Below are positions 45,701 through 63,925 of a stretch of DNA of 64,000 nucleotides, one piece after another. The stretch comes from Aquila chrysaetos chrysaetos (lineage: Eukaryota > Chordata > Aves > Accipitriformes > Accipitridae). The notes beneath the pieces are model-generated. The model did no database searches, was not told the origin of the DNA, and worked only from the letters and a program-made list of their open reading frames with translations. Both the position numbers and the translations under genes were made by a program. The DNA lies in NCBI RefSeq assembly GCF_900496995.4, contig NC_044016.1:25152932-25216931 (forward strand), given 5' to 3'. Numbering within the stretch: the first letter of the stretch is position 1; each line of letters starts with the position of its first letter.

Positions 45701-48700
45701 TCCAGATCACTGAATTCATCTTCATCATCAGAATCCTCCCAGTCAGCACTGGATTCCTCACTTCTTTGGCCTTTCTTACCATCTTTGGTTTTCTTTTTTA
45801 TATTACTGAAAAAAAAAATATGTAAAAGCTTAGCACTTCATGTGGCAAAATACTGTTTGCATCCAGATAACATCTATCTACCAGCAAACACTATGTTAGA
45901 AAAGTTCGACATCATTGCAAACCACTGTAAATGTAGGTTGAGACCGAAGAAACATGTATTATGCACTCAGGTATGTTTTCAACATCAGCATATGGAACTG
46001 TATTATAATAATAAAGTCAACCATTTCAAGAAGTTCTGGAGAAAATCCTATTCTGAAATTAACAAGACATTTTCTGCTTCAGTATTTATCTCCTACATGC
46101 CTTTGCTCCTTTTCAGAAAGTCTTTTCTGTAAAACACACAAACTGCTGGTATCCCTAGCAACTCTACTAAATGAAGAAATAAGACTTTTTTTTTTTCCCT
46201 TAAGAAAGGAAACATGGTTCTTCATGTACTAGATGGTTACTTGTTTTTTCTCTCCTCCGCTATTTTTTACTTACATCAGATGATCACAAAAATGTTCAGG
46301 TTTCACTAGAAGTTTAAGCTTTATTTCTCCTTTCACCTCTAGAAAAAAGTTTCTGCGCTGATTCGAAAGCTGTATTGCAGATACTTTCAGTAAAAAACAG
46401 GCTATTTAATCACTCACGGTTAGACTCGATTTTAAGTCTTTTCCAACCTAAATGATTCTATGATTAATGAAACTGCTGACTTCCTGAGAACTGAGCTCTG
46501 CAATTCTGGATTCCACAAAGTTTATTTACTGCATTAGGTCCAGTTACAACCAGTCCTTAAAGCATGCTGCATTCTGGTTACTTTTGTACTTGGTAATTCT
46601 CAAACAGAAACCTCAGACAATGAAAAACAAGTAAGATTTTACCTTGCTTACTGGGTCACTGCATTGTATAAATAAAATACTACAGGTCTCCCGTGTCAAG
46701 CCAGCAGACTACAAGCACCAAAGGATCACGATGCTCCATTATGGGACATGCAGAAAAGCAGCATTACCCAGCATTCAACTACTATTGCCTTTTTTGCAAG
46801 GTCATATTTTGAGTCTTTTTCTTTGAGAAAGTTCTATCCAATTTTGCAGTGTAAAAGTCTACATAGGTATTAAAACAAGAGATGAAGAACCAATTTAAAG
46901 TCTTACCTAGCAAAATCAAGGTCATCCTCACCAACATCAATGGCATTATCAACAGCTTCAAATGTATCTAGGGGAAAAAAAAATTGTTTATTACTACAAA
47001 ACAAAGTTAAACTAAGAAATATGAAGTCATTGCAAAATATATTATTTTTAGGTATCATTCTCCTGAACAGTTTCTATGATCTGCATCAGTAACAAAGGGC
47101 CCCAATACCAAAGGGTTTATACTCCTATAGAAAAATACTCCACAAAACAGTTACCTAAAGCTAACTGGACTTTTTCTGAAAAAATATTTTTCTTTGAAAA
47201 ATAATGAAAGTTTTCTTTTATCCAGGATGTAATTTCTGGCCAGAACTAGATGATGTGGGAAGCAGACAGACATAAATGGACACACAATGCCCAGTGATTC
47301 AAATTTAGTGGGCAGGTGGGATATCACAAGTCTCAAACAATTGCTCCAAGTCAGATAGAACAAAGACTCAATTAAGATACCTCAAACAAGTGTCCTGCCA
47401 GCTAATCTGTATGTTAATTTGCAGATTAGAAGTATTCATTATAATTTTTGACAGAAGAGGAAGCAGACTAGAGGATGAAAGCTCCTGTCATTGGATTCAC
47501 TTAGGAACAAATTGCTATATGAAATAGCTGGTAAAAATAAAATCTGAAAAATTACAACTGTTCTGTTTCAAAGAGTAAACGCTAACATTAGAGGGTCCTA
47601 AATTTAAGCTTCTGAATTTATGAAGCAAATTCTCAGAAACAGTCAACCTATTAGAGATACTAACAATAAAACAACAAACACAATTAGTAATGGATTCTTG
47701 TCCTAAGTAAGACCATACTAATTGAGTCACTAAGGAAGAATCCTGCTAAGGGAGTTCAGAATTCTCTAAAAATATTGTACAGAACAGTTACGGAGAGCTA
47801 AGAATTTTTTTTTTCTTCAAATACACATATTACTGTATAAGTAAAGTATGAAATAATAAAATAATCTATATTTTATGGTACACTAACAAATTTATATTCT
47901 GGAACAAATCATAGACTAATTCCAAAGCAAACAAAGTACATGCCACAGGAAGAGCTAAGACTACTGCAGGGGTTTGCCAAGGACCTAACTGAACAAATAA
48001 CCTCATGGAAGATGTTAGGAACGATGAGAGAAACTGTAAGGAAGATTGAAAAAGGCCTAGCAGTAAAGAAAGCATAGAAGGAAATGTTACATGCTGTTAG
48101 AAAAAGTGATTTAACTCTCAGACTACATTAGGAAAAGAATAAAAAAGCGTGAACTGCCACTCACAAGCTTATGTTCAAAATCAGACAACTCCCAACCATT
48201 CCAACAAGCTGAACGCTACTGGAGCAGCAAGACCAAGACCCCTTTTACAAGATGGCCATCCAATTGGCTTATGTGATGGATAGCATGAAGTGCTGGCTGT
48301 AGTAGCATAGAATGGGAACTGCAAAGCCAGTTTTCTTCCACTTCCATATTCCTGTATCTGGCTCTTTTATACAATATAAACTATAAAATGGATAAATTAA
48401 TAATTTGCAGAAGCAGGAAATATTGGGATAGTTACTGCAAGGAAAAACACAACCTTACCCAATGCTCTTTCAAATTCATCATCATCTACATCTTCCACAC
48501 TTTCTTCATCATCCTGACGCTTTTGCTTCTCTCTCCTCTTATCGAACTTTGAATAAAATCTGAAATAATATATTGCTCTCAAACACAAAATTACAGGTGA
48601 TGATCTTTACAGTAAGTTTTTAAAAAAAACAACCTGCAGATTGTTTCATGTGTATTTTGCTGGTTGAAAATTGTACATAATGGTTTCAAACACATCCCAA

Positions 48701-50299
48701 ATCAGAGATTTGTATTTCCTTTGTTTTTCAAAGGGTAATCCACCACTCTTAAGATTTAAAACAAAGAAATTTCTCAGTCAAAGGTGCCAGAAATTATTTT
48801 GAACATAGTGAAATTATAAAAGGGCACAAGAAAGATGTGAAAATCTGCCTTATACTGATAAGGAAGAAAGGATCAAGTTCAATTTGAATCTAATTGAGGG
48901 AAAAAAAAAAAAAAGATTCACTCATTAAGTTCTGTTAAGTTTTCCCCTGTAGCCCTCTTCTTTTCTGTGCTTAGTTTTACCTTGTCAGCCATTTTAAACC
49001 ACCTTCTCTCCTTCATTTCATATTAAAGAACCACCAAACACAGAACGCAAATTTGATCATATACAAGAGCAAAACAGTACAGCACTTCGTATGGAAGACT
49101 TTAAATGTGTAATCTCAGTTTCAGTCATCTTCAATGTAACAACACTGTTAACTTTTCAGACAGGGGCATGGTTTTAAGCTGCTTTAATCTCAAAATTAAT
49201 ACTAGCATTTTATTTATTAATTAATCAATATTACAATATCAATTAATTAAAATTAATAAGTTCCATTAACCTGATACTTCAAAAAATTTTAAAAGCCCCT
49301 ACAGCAATGCATATATTAAACAAAACCAACCAAAGTGAATTAAACAAAATAAATGAACACTGATCTCCTAAGGAGACACTCACAGGTAACCAGTATTTTG
49401 ATTTGACAAAAACAAATCTTTGCCAAATGTGTACTACTACAATTTTGGTATTACAGCTGCATTTTTATATCATAATCTGAAAGGAAAGCCAACTAAAGGG
49501 AAAGAATTATGAATAGTAAAATAAAAAATATACAGAAACCTAGGTCCTCTGACTTTTTTTTCCATTGTTCCATTCTAATAAGCTTTGATGCTAATAACAT
49601 AAGCAAGGTATATTCCATTTTTTTCTAAATATATTTCTAATGCATAAGAATTACAACCCACAAGACATTAATCATTACCCATTGTTCAAGGCCTCTTTAT
49701 TATGTCAACTTACTTGATTGTAGACTACAAGCACTGATTGCCTTTGTTCATAAGTGATATTCTTTCTTAAGCACTTTAGACAAATGTTGAAATTATGTTC
49801 TAAGGAAAGTACTATCATCACAAGTCACTCAAATTAATCAAATTTTGCAAACACTTGGAATACCAGCAAATACTTATGAAATATACTGGGTTTTGATGGC
49901 ATTGCATTAAAAAAAATAACACTTTAAAATGAATGTTCACAAGTATTTCATTACCTGTGAAAAAACACTTCATCCACTGGGATTTTGCTTTCATCTTTGG
50001 CACGGAATTCCTTACTGTTGACTACAAAAAGAACTCATTTTACCTCAAGTTGAAATGATTGTTATTCTTTTAAAAGGTTAGACAGCATGCACAGACAGAA
50101 GTACACAGATATCCAGTGTCACCCGTTAAATAAAGTGGATTCATCTCAAAACTTCTTCAAACCAACAGTTCTCAGTGTATATACTGATACTTAGATGTGA
50201 GCAGGCCCCATGGAAAAACTCAAGAGGCATAGCCCTAATCAGCTTCTAATCTATATACCAGCAAGGGAGGTTTTGCAATAACCTACAGCAGGAATGTGT

Positions 50300-50330
<31 letters not shown>

Positions 50331-53300
50331 TAGGAAATAAGATAAGATTGCTGTCATGCACTAAAATACTGAAACTGCTTCTGCCCAGCACTCCAGGCAG
50401 TAGGAGAAACACTCAACAGCAGCTGCAAGGCAGGAACATACACCAGCTGAGCATGTTGAAGAAGGGATCGAGCCTCACCCTGCCTCCATTTCTGAGGAAA
50501 TGAGGCAAAATATGACACTCTGCAACAGCAGATTGACTAGGGTATTGATCAGGTTCCCTGTGGAGAAGCTTTTTACCCCCATACATTGCCCTTCCTTCCC
50601 TTCTCCACCTCAGTGGGCACAACTATAGTATTTTCTAAGTGACAAGGGTCCCAGTTTCTGAAACCAGATCAGCATACTCACAGAAGGACTCTTCAGAGGA
50701 ACAGTAGAAGGTACCAGAGGATTTGCAATCTCAGTTCTCTAAGCCTCAGCAGAGCCCAGCTACATGCAACAAGTGTGGATTTTTGTATCTGTATCAATAT
50801 ATCCATACTTTTTATATTGGATGCTTCATTTGCAGAACACTTAACTTCCTCAATTCCAGTTCTAAATGTTCAGTCTGCTCCTTCAACTCAGAATAAACTA
50901 AAGAATGCAACGAACTGTACCTTCAAATGCATTCTAGGTAAAAATTCCTACTTTAAGCTTTGATAGCCATAAAACCACCATCAGTAAAGGCACATCAGCT
51001 AATCTGTATAAGTAAAACCTCTGTGCAACACAGCAGACCCAAAGTTAGAGGAAAGCACATCCCTGGGAATGTTACAGAGATTCTACCACAGAATATGGTA
51101 CCTCTTCTGTCCTCAAGCAGCATGCTTTACTGATGGTTTACCCTGGTTCTTATACCAAATCCTGCCCTTAATCTTTGGAAACAGTGGGACTAGACAAAAG
51201 GCAGCCTCTTTCTGGAGGCAGGAAGACTCTTAGCAAAATAACAGTGCCAAAGATACCTTACACTAATCCTAACAATAGCTGCAGCTGTGGCATTGTATGG
51301 AGTAATCCATATCATTTAATGAAAGAGCTTAATGTGATTTAAGTCATTATATAAATCCATTTTCTGAGATTTTAAGTCATTTTTCAATCATAATAACCAT
51401 AACAGAAGCAGTTACATGATAACTTGGAAACAAAAACACTAACTACACAATATTAATATATTAACTACTGCTAGATCAGCATCTGTTTTAAAGATATTTC
51501 TATAATTTTAGATATTTTTAAGAACTTAAAAAAACATTATTCGTAAAACTAGGATGCCAGACATAAGAATGATATGTTTGTGAGCAGAAAATTTAGTTAG
51601 TATTTTATAAATTCAAGTCCCTCTGAGGTTAGTACCCTAACAGATTGCTTTTCTAACTAGAAATATCATTAGCTGGAACAAATTCTAGGGCTTTTTTTAG
51701 CCTTTTTTCCCCCCTAAGGAGTCACATTGCCAGCTACAAGAAAAATTTATAACAACTTTCTAAACTTTTTATACAAGATTGCAAATCTACTTTTTTCCCC
51801 AGGGGTTGTATTTTCTTATAGGTGGATGCAGGGAAAAGATAACTTAGCATAAGAGAAGGTATAGGAAGCATATGCAGGTCATAGCAAAAATAGCACAGAA
51901 AACAAGGCATGCAGCTTTCAGTAGCTCTGCCCTTTGGCGTTAATACATTTCTTAATGGGATGGCTAAACAAAAGGTATGATCTTCATCATGCATTGCCTA
52001 AGAAAAAGGAATTACTACAATAGAAAGTAGTTGACAATTAGAGAGGAAAAACACAGAGAAAAGAAAGGTCTTAAAAAAAATTTGGCGTGTAAAGCCAAGT
52101 GCTACAGTAGAAGATAAAGCATTTTCCTACTCAAGAGGCTAACAGTTGAGGTAACTGACTTTATGTCATTTGTTCTTAAAATGATTCAATGGATCCAAAG
52201 TTTCAGCTGTGGAGATTCCATGCACCCTTACAAGAAGATTAGACCTGATCCTGAACATCAGGCACCACCACTGCACTCCTGATGGACAGGACTTTCTTTT
52301 ATTGCTAACAGAAATAGCATAAACAGCGCAGATGACATGTCTACAACAACCAGCCAAGAATTCTTTAGCCATCATAATCTTAACCGAAAAGGGGCTGGCT
52401 TACCTGCAAGATTCTGCATATCTTTCATAAACTGCTTCTTCTTCGGCTGCATTACCACACTGCTGGTGTTTTCTGTAGCAGAACATAAATCAGAAACAAA
52501 TCACCTTATTACTATTGATTCAGAACTGTGAAGAGTGGCTGATACACCAGAGGGTTTTGCTGCCATCCATAAGGACCTCAAGGCTGGAGAAATGGGCTGA
52601 CAGGAACCTCATACAGCTCAACAAGGGGAAGTGCAAAGTCCTGCACTTGGGTAGGAACAACCCCATGTACCAGTATATGCTGGGGGCTGCCCAGCCGGAA
52701 AGCAGCTTGGCAGAAAAGGCCCGGGGTGTCCTGGGGGACACCAAGTTGACCCTGAGCCAGCAATGTGCCCTTGCGGCAAAGGCAGCTGACGGTATTCTGG
52801 GCTGCATGGGGAGGAGCGTTGCCAGCAGGTGGAGGGAGGTGATCCTTCCTCTGTTCAGCACTGGTGAGGCCACACCTGAAGTGCTGTGTCCAGGTCTGGG
52901 CTCCCCAGTCTCACAAGAGAAACATGGAGCCACTGGAGAGAGTGCAGCAAAGGGCCACAAAGATGGTTAGAGGGGATTGGAGCACCTCTTCTATGAAGAA
53001 GGGCTGGGAGAGCTGGGACTGCTCAGCCTAGAGAAGAGAAGGCTCAGGGTGGATCTCATCAACACATATAAATATACCTGAAGGGCAGGGGTAAAGCAGC
53101 ACTTTCCAGTGGTGCCCATGAGAGGGCAAGAGGTGATGGGCACAAACTGAAACACAGGAGACTCCATCTGAACAGCAAGAAACACTTTTTCACTGTGAGG
53201 GCAACTGCACTGGCACAGGTTGCCCAGAAAGGCAGTGGAGTCTCCATTCTTGGAGGCATTCAAAAGCCATCTGAACAGCCTGGGCAGCCTGCTCTACATG

Positions 53301-56300
53301 GCCCTGCTTGAGCAGATGACCTCCAGAGGTCCCTTCTAACCTCAATCATTCTGTAGTCTTTACATTCCCCTATCACTTCGCTTATTCTGGCTAGGTTAGC
53401 AATTTCTGCACTGCGGATGTGAGAGGCAGCAGTATGTGATTGTTAGCTGGTTCTAAGTTGCAGACATCTCTTATGCAGCCCTGAAGACTGACCTCATTCC
53501 TCTGTTGCACCACATGCACCTCGAATACTTGACAAGCACAAAGGGTGACTTGGCAATCCAAGAGAAAAAGAGTTCGGTCACCATCAATAATCAAGATCAT
53601 ATGCTAATCCGTACAGAGAAGTTCGTACCTTTGCCTTTATGGAGTTTGGGATTTCTGTACACAAAGCGGTCCAAGAACCTCATTAATGTGAAATCCTGCA
53701 AAGGGTCACCGGAGTACTGAATGTGATTTCCCTGAAAGAAAAGCCAAAAGTCATTAAGGTCTTCATTTTAGAAAGACAGCAACTAAACACAGAGGACTCA
53801 AACTGTCCAAGAACAACATTAAACCACACTTTAAAAAGATAGAGACTTGGGGATACTTCATCACATAAGCCTGACCAGTTTAATACACTCGCATACAGAT
53901 TGTTATTTTTGGAATTGCAGTATTTTCTTAACTAAAAACCACCTCCTTCACTTTGTTTCAGTGATGAACTGCCTTGCAATGTACTGTGCTAATAGCAGTT
54001 AATACTCAGCACTATCTAGATACCATATATTCAAATGAAAATAAATATTTTAAACACATATTTGTGTAGGTTTAAGTATTTTTGGCATGATACCACAACA
54101 GTATTAAAAAAAAATTTGTTTCAACAGCAGGGTTCCCCAAATAAAAAAAACACTTTAAATAAAAAGATAGACCAAAACTCTAAAAAAGCATTAAGAATCA
54201 TGTAATACACACATTTCTACCAAGTTAATTTACTTCTGTGAGCAGTCCCCTTTAGACAAAACACTATAATTCCATGAAAAACTTTGCATTTGAGTGTATG
54301 TTACAGTGCTGCAGAGCTGCTAGTTACCTGCAGAGTGCAAGGAGGCTTTACAATGTATTTTTTCAAATGGTAAAAGACAGCTAACTTAAAAATCAAGCTT
54401 CAAAGCTACAGACTAGTAAAAGCACTTACTTCTAGAATTGTTTTTGCGAATAGGGCCACAGATGGATGAAAATGTTCAGAAAGCTGAAAAATATGAATCA
54501 TTTCTTTAACCACTATGTCATAAGACTACTCTGTAACCCACCAAATAATGCACAGACGCATGTAGTAGTGCAAGGCTGATGTGCTCTGCCCTTGAACAAC
54601 TGAAGAACTTCAAGTTCTAATCTTTTGTTTGCGTTAACTAAATACATTATCACTTAAAATTGTATTTAATTCAACACTAAAAAGCTTTAGTGATACAAAG
54701 CTAAGATCCAAAAGTCAAAAAAAGATTATTATTGTCCAAATCATCACTTAAAAACTCCTATTCCCTATTCCGGAATATCAGCATTGTATGTAACATATAC
54801 AAGCTTAAAGCTGAACAATGTGTCATTTAACCTTTCTGTTATGTTACTCAGGTAGCTACTCCAAGAATAACCAAGTTAATTGTCTTCTCTCAATACAAGG
54901 GCCACACTAAGAAACACAGTAATCAGCAACATAAGAATGCCTTACCTTCTTCAGTTCCCAAAGGCTTGTACTTTCAGCACCACAGTATAAAGGACTTCGG
55001 TGCATAGGATCATACGAAGCTCCACTCTTCCTGCCTGAGGGGCAGAGGAGGTGACGACAACTTAAATTTTATCAGGCAACATTATGAGGGTATTATTTTC
55101 ATTTCACCATGATAGTAATGCTGTCCACCATTCTTAGCTGGACAGGCCACAGATTCATTCAGTAGCAAGTAAGGGTTATATTCAGCTGTCCTTCCCCAGT
55201 GTATGATCAGGTGCACAGCTGAGTTCCTACGGGCTTCCAAGGAAGCTCCTGAAAACCCCTGCTCTGTTCCAAAAGGTCCTCAGGAAAGAGTAAAACTAGA
55301 AGCAGGTTCAGAGTTAGATGAATTGTTCTAGCAAGCTTCACAAGCGAATGAGCAGTTACACATCTTAACCTTGGCTACATTGCTCTGAAGGTATTTGAAC
55401 ACGGAAGCAAAAAATCCCAAGCCTGTTTATTGCTTAGGCATAAACTGCATAAAATGAAATATGCTAGCAGATTCATACAGTCTCTTCATCACTGCTGAGT
55501 TAACAGATAAAGAAAAATTATTCTGACCGACTGCTGTGAATCAAACTTCAATTTGAAAAACTAAAATAATGTTTTAATCAATTTTACAACAAGTCTTGAT
55601 CAACACATCACTGTTACAGTACGTTAGAAGTTAAATGAACTGTATTTTCTTACTAATTTACCTCCCATATTCAGATGATGCACCCATGAGGCTGTTGAAT
55701 TTGCATCATTTGTTTTAACAGAATTTTCCCTTGTGCTCCTCTCTTCACTTTCTATTTCTTTGTCTGCATCCATGAATTTTTCCTCATCCTCTTCAGCCTC
55801 TTCTTGATCCTTAAAACACTCCTCATCATCCGACTCCTAAACAACAAAAAATGTTAGTAAACAGCTTTTCCTTTCCAGTTTTATTCTGATTTATTAGAAA
55901 TATGCACATATAGTTCTTAAGAAGCCACTTACAAAAATGTAAGCAAGTGATGGCCAATGTTTAAGCAATACAGTTTTTTGATCTTGATATAGGACTTAAA
56001 ATTGAACTTTACAGCTTACATCACTCAAGCGTAATGGTCCCTCCCTGCCTGAAGAAAGAAAAAAAAAAAAAAAAATCCAGTCCTGCCTAGCTATACTTCA
56101 GAGACTGCAGACAGAAGAAACAAACAGGCCACATTTTGACAAAGCTTTTGGGTGAAGAATGTTCACCTGCTCACCTATACAGCATTTAGCAAAATAATCC
56201 TCTCTCCATGAATGAAGTCCGTAAGACCCACTAGAATGCTTAAAACACCTTCATCTATGCAGATTTTTAAAGCAGTTATAATTGTTCAAGTGCTTTCTCC

Positions 56301-59300
56301 CATATTCTATCAGCAAACTCTCAGATTACTAATAAACAGTTTAGGGAAAGGTGCTTATGAAAACAGCTCTTATCAAAAAAACAATGAGATAAAAAAATCA
56401 TCTTATACCACATGATCCTGTAACTGGACCCTTAACTCTGGTTTTACTTTCAGAAGCTCAGACAGAAGGTACAGGGTTCCACAAATGAAGGGTGGCATTT
56501 GTCCACAAGTGACTTGAAGTAACCTCTTCACAAAGGCCTTCACACGGCGTAACACTACATCTGCCTTCAGAGATTTATAGATAAGATTAAGAAACATGGA
56601 TGGCTTTGAGCAGGTTGCTAAAGCAGGATCTAGAAGCTTCCTGTAGAAGACACAGGAGAAAATATTGCTGATTGCCATAATGCACGTATGAGAATAATTG
56701 CTATTAACAACAATCATCTACATTTTTCAGAGTGCCATCTAAAAGACCAGTGACAGCTTGTTCCCCAATACTCAAAACCATTATGATCAACCCTGAGCTG
56801 TCAACAGCTGTGTAATATTTCTAGACATATGAGACACTGAAGATTAAAAAAAACACCTGTACCAAAACAAAACAAAAAAACTGTAAGAAAATATAAAGAA
56901 ATTGAGTTCAACTGAAAACAGTTTCAAAATTTGAGATATTCAAAGAAACTAATATGATTTATTCAGATGTTGAAAAAAATAGAAAGAAAATGGCTAGCAT
57001 CTGCATGCTTCGAAATCAGACCAGACATATGTGTTGGCAAGTTCATTTTCTACTCCACTTTTTTCCAGACTGCCAGGCACAGTAAGGCCCCTAAATACAT
57101 TGCACATCCTGGGGGAACTTGAGTCCCCTTTTTGAAAATCAGGAAATTCCCCTTGGTCAACTAAACAGAAGCCTGTTAGGATCCTACAAAGAGTCTAAAC
57201 CATCAGCTGGGACAAAAAAAGAGAAACTTTTATAACATAAGGCTTTCCAGCTATACAAATTAAATCATCTAAAGAATTTGTTAACATAGTATTTCCCCGC
57301 ACCCCATATGAAAAAAAGAAAACAAGATTTTAGGCTATTATATGACTAGGTAATGTAAAAGTACCTGTAAAAGTGATTTCAGAAGTAGTTATCTATTAGT
57401 TTCAAATAATATCTGGAATTAAAACATGCCACCAGAAAACAGAGCAAAGGATGAAATGCATATGTTGTGTTCTCAGGACCTATCATTACCATTTGTTGTA
57501 TCCCCGTGTTAAGTCAAAGAAATCCCATGCATTTTCTTCTAGCTCATAGAAAACATCAGAAATTTTTAGTCAATGAGATACAAAACTCGCAAGATCTTAA
57601 AAGCATAATAAGTGTCTCTACAACTTTAAATTAATGGTGACTACCTCATAAAATGAAATTTATATAAAAAATGTAAACCTGTCTCTTACTTGTATAATGC
57701 TGCGTAGTACCTATCCGATACAGTCTGCTGAGAGTCCATCACTTGAAACAGCAACATTAGGGCCTGGACACTGGTACCGAAGTTCACAAGATGCAGAACT
57801 TTAAACAGTGTGTCCATTTGTTCTTTCACTTTCTCATCACCAGTCTCAGCATAAGGGTAAGCTCTGTTTACCCCGCAAAGAAGAGCACTGAGCATTTTGG
57901 ATTCAATGTCTTTTTTCTTAATGCAGTTCCGAAAAAAGCAAAAGTACAAAGTTATCAGCTTGTTAGCTAATGCACTTTCTTCATGACTGAGGACTATCTG
58001 ATTTAGAAAGCAAATGGCATAATATTGAGTTTTCACATTAATGTTTGACCGGTACAAAAGCCTCTCCACCTCACTGCACACTACTCCCTTCATATTTGGA
58101 TGCTTATGAAGTAATGTCTCTAAAAGGTAGGAGGCTTTGGTGGCAATTTTGTTCTGAGGGTCTCCCAGTTTGTTTACAAGCTGAACAAGCAGAACTTTCT
58201 CCTGCTCAGGCTTGTTACAGAGAAGCTCGTGGGCAACTGCCAGCGCTCGGGATTTTGTTGCTGTCAGAGAATCATGACTCAGTGTTTCTAACACTTGCAC
58301 AAACTCTGCCACCTGCAGTTTCAGGTGATGCTCAAAGTACCACAGTACCAACCGTCTGTCTCTTGAATCCCTGTTGCCACTCGACATCTTCTCTATGTTG
58401 TTAAATGGTCGCTGCGAGAAAGACCATAATTTTCGATTGTTTGGTAAGAGATCTGAAATAAGAAGCTCCTTGAAAGTATCCAAAGCCATGAGGCTCTGAT
58501 GCCGGCTGCCCTTTTTCTTTATGAGGTTTAGCAAGTTCTCAACAAACTGGAGACTGTGGACAGCACTGTCCTGAATGAGAAGGGTCATCGCTGCCATCCT
58601 GTCAGCCAAGGTACCTGACGACACAACAGTTTTCATCCACGCCGAAGAGGCCCCCTTCTGATAATCTGTCTTATTCTTGTACAGGTCCGTCTCATGTTGG
58701 TACAGCTTTTGGGCCAAGGCCTTATACTTGGTCAGAAGCGTCTGCTTTTGTGTCTCCGAAGAGAATTCGTTGGTGTATTCTAGATCATACCATTTGCCCC
58801 CTGGTTTGATCAGTATCACTTGCCTAGCGTGGAATTCAAAATCTTCTTCCAGTCTCTCTCTCTTTGCCAAAAGGTGCTGGTCCTGGTCACCACCAGTGTG
58901 CTTCTTCTTGCTGTCTTGCACACCGCTTGCCTTTTCCCTGCCTTTTTTTACTTTTTTCCCTTCTAACGAAGAAGGGTTAGTTTCTTTCTTGCTTTTCTCT
59001 TTCTTTGGGGGCGTCTCCTTCTCCTCGCTGCTGCCGCCGTCGTCCTCCTCCCCCTCGACCACCAGGCAACTTTCCGCGTACTTGCCGAGCCCCAGAGAGC
59101 TGACGAACGCCTCCAGCTCCCCTTCCTTCAGGTCGTCGATCGCGTCCTTCCTGCCGCCGTCCACCATCTCCTCCGCCTCGTCCACGGCGCACAGCATCAG
59201 GTAGTCTTGCTGCGGGCGGCACCGCACGGCCGTTACAGGCGGGCCCGGCGGGAGACCGCGCGCTCCCAACGGCCCCCCCCGCCTCGCGCCCCACAGGGGC

Positions 59301-59536
59301 CCGGCCCAGGGCGGGGGGCTCCGGCCCGAGGCGGGGGGGCCGGCCGCCACGTGCTCCCGCTCCCCCCCCCCCCCCTTTACCTTGGTGCCGCCGAGGCGCA
59401 GCACCTCGTCCAGCGTGAACCCTTCGGCATCTCCATCTTCTCCTTCTTCATCGGCCGCCGCCTCCGCCTCCTCCTCGCCGCTGTCGCCGCCCGCCTCCTT
59501 CGGATCCCTCACGCCGAAGTCCCACAGCGCCGCCAT
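42779..59536 (-). CDS. CEBPZ: CEBPZ, CCAAT/enhancer-binding protein zeta (Noc1/Mak21 family)
   Basis: Sixteen coding exons whose GT-AG junctions and phases all agree: 59381-59536, 57690-59209, 56409-56640, 55662-55836, 54946-55034, 54430-54483, 53629-53731, 52404-52472, 49955-50021, 48459-48559, 46907-46967, 45597-45805, 44480-44563, 43922-43983, 43755-43836, 42779-42918. The total is 3204 nt (1067 aa; human about 1054). The yeast homologue Noc1/Mak21 acts in early 60S ribosome assembly; the mammalian protein was first described as a CCAAT-box activator. The order is an acidic N-terminus, [20 protein letters not shown], a long helical-repeat core with the CBF/Mak21 domain (roughly residues 460-660, including the [11 protein letters not shown] region just before), acidic tracts in exons 4, 10 and 12, and a Lys/Arg-rich C-terminus (SIIKKKK...) likely for nucleolar targeting. 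The start is the Met after the GC-rich leader (MAALWDF); an upstream in-phase Met at 59617 is open but unlikely. Confidence 0.97.
43035..43040 (+). terminator. Poly(A) signal for CEBPZOS
   Basis: AATAAA 335 bases after the CEBPZOS stop, followed by a T-rich stretch from 43054. It lies in CEBPZ intron 15, so the two mature transcripts would overlap across 42779-42918. Confidence 0.6.
46417..46468 (+). mobile_element. Short CR1 3'-end fragment in CEBPZ intron 11
   Basis: The sequence GGTTAGACTCGATTTTAAG, then CTTTTCCAACCTAAATGATT and CTATGATTA, matches the extreme 3' end of CR1 elements, including the ATTCTATGATT terminal repeat. It is opposite in orientation to CEBPZ. Confidence 0.85.
50304..50329 (+). 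repeat. A run (26) in CEBPZ intron 8
   Basis: A plain homopolymer; no adjoining retroposed gene body is recognised. Confidence 0.8.
52535..53358 (+). mobile_element. CR1 LINE 3' fragment filling most of CEBPZ intron 7
   Basis: A 5'-truncated CR1 copy whose frames read [20 protein letters not shown] and the following CR1 RT C-terminal region, then the standard 3' section (CTCAGCCTAGAGAAGAGAAG, AGGTCCCTTCTAACCTCAAT, CATTCTGTAG). It lies antisense to CEBPZ and occupies about 820 of the 1156 bases of intron 7. Its truncated end sits only about 60 bases from the exon 8 acceptor. Stops and phase changes make it inactive. Confidence 0.93.
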
Positions 59537-59878
59537 CGCCGCCCGCCGGAACCCCCTGCGCACATGCGCGGCGCGCGCTTCCGGCCCCGCCGGACGGCGG
59601 GAGCGCAGGTCCTGCAAGGGGGAACGGGGGGGCGCGGGCGGACCTCGCTAGAGGGGCGGCGGGGAGAGCGGGCGAGGGGCGTCTCAGACAACCTTCGCAG
59701 ACCTCTCTCCCTCCCTCCCGCCCGCCTGCGGCGGCGTTTAGCCGCGGGGCCCGTCCTCACGCCGGCGGCGGGACGCAGCCCGGCCGCCAAGCGGCCAGGA
59801 CCCGGGGAGGAGGAGGAGGAAGGAGGAGAAGGAGGAAGGAGGAGGGAGGAGCGCGCCACGGACGCCGGCGCCGCTGCC
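59537..59878. promoter_or_regulatory. Bidirectional CEBPZ / NDUFAF7 promoter
   Basis: 342 bases separate the two divergent start codons, inside a CpG island spanning about 59,020-60,420. An NRF1-like TGCGCACATGCGC lies at 59557-59569 and an ETS-type CTTCCGG at 59578-59584, both close to the CEBPZ start. GGAGGA purine repeats (59808-59852) lie just before the NDUFAF7 start. There is no TATA box, as usual for housekeeping CpG promoters. Confidence 0.8.
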
Positions 59879-63925
<4,047 letters not shown>

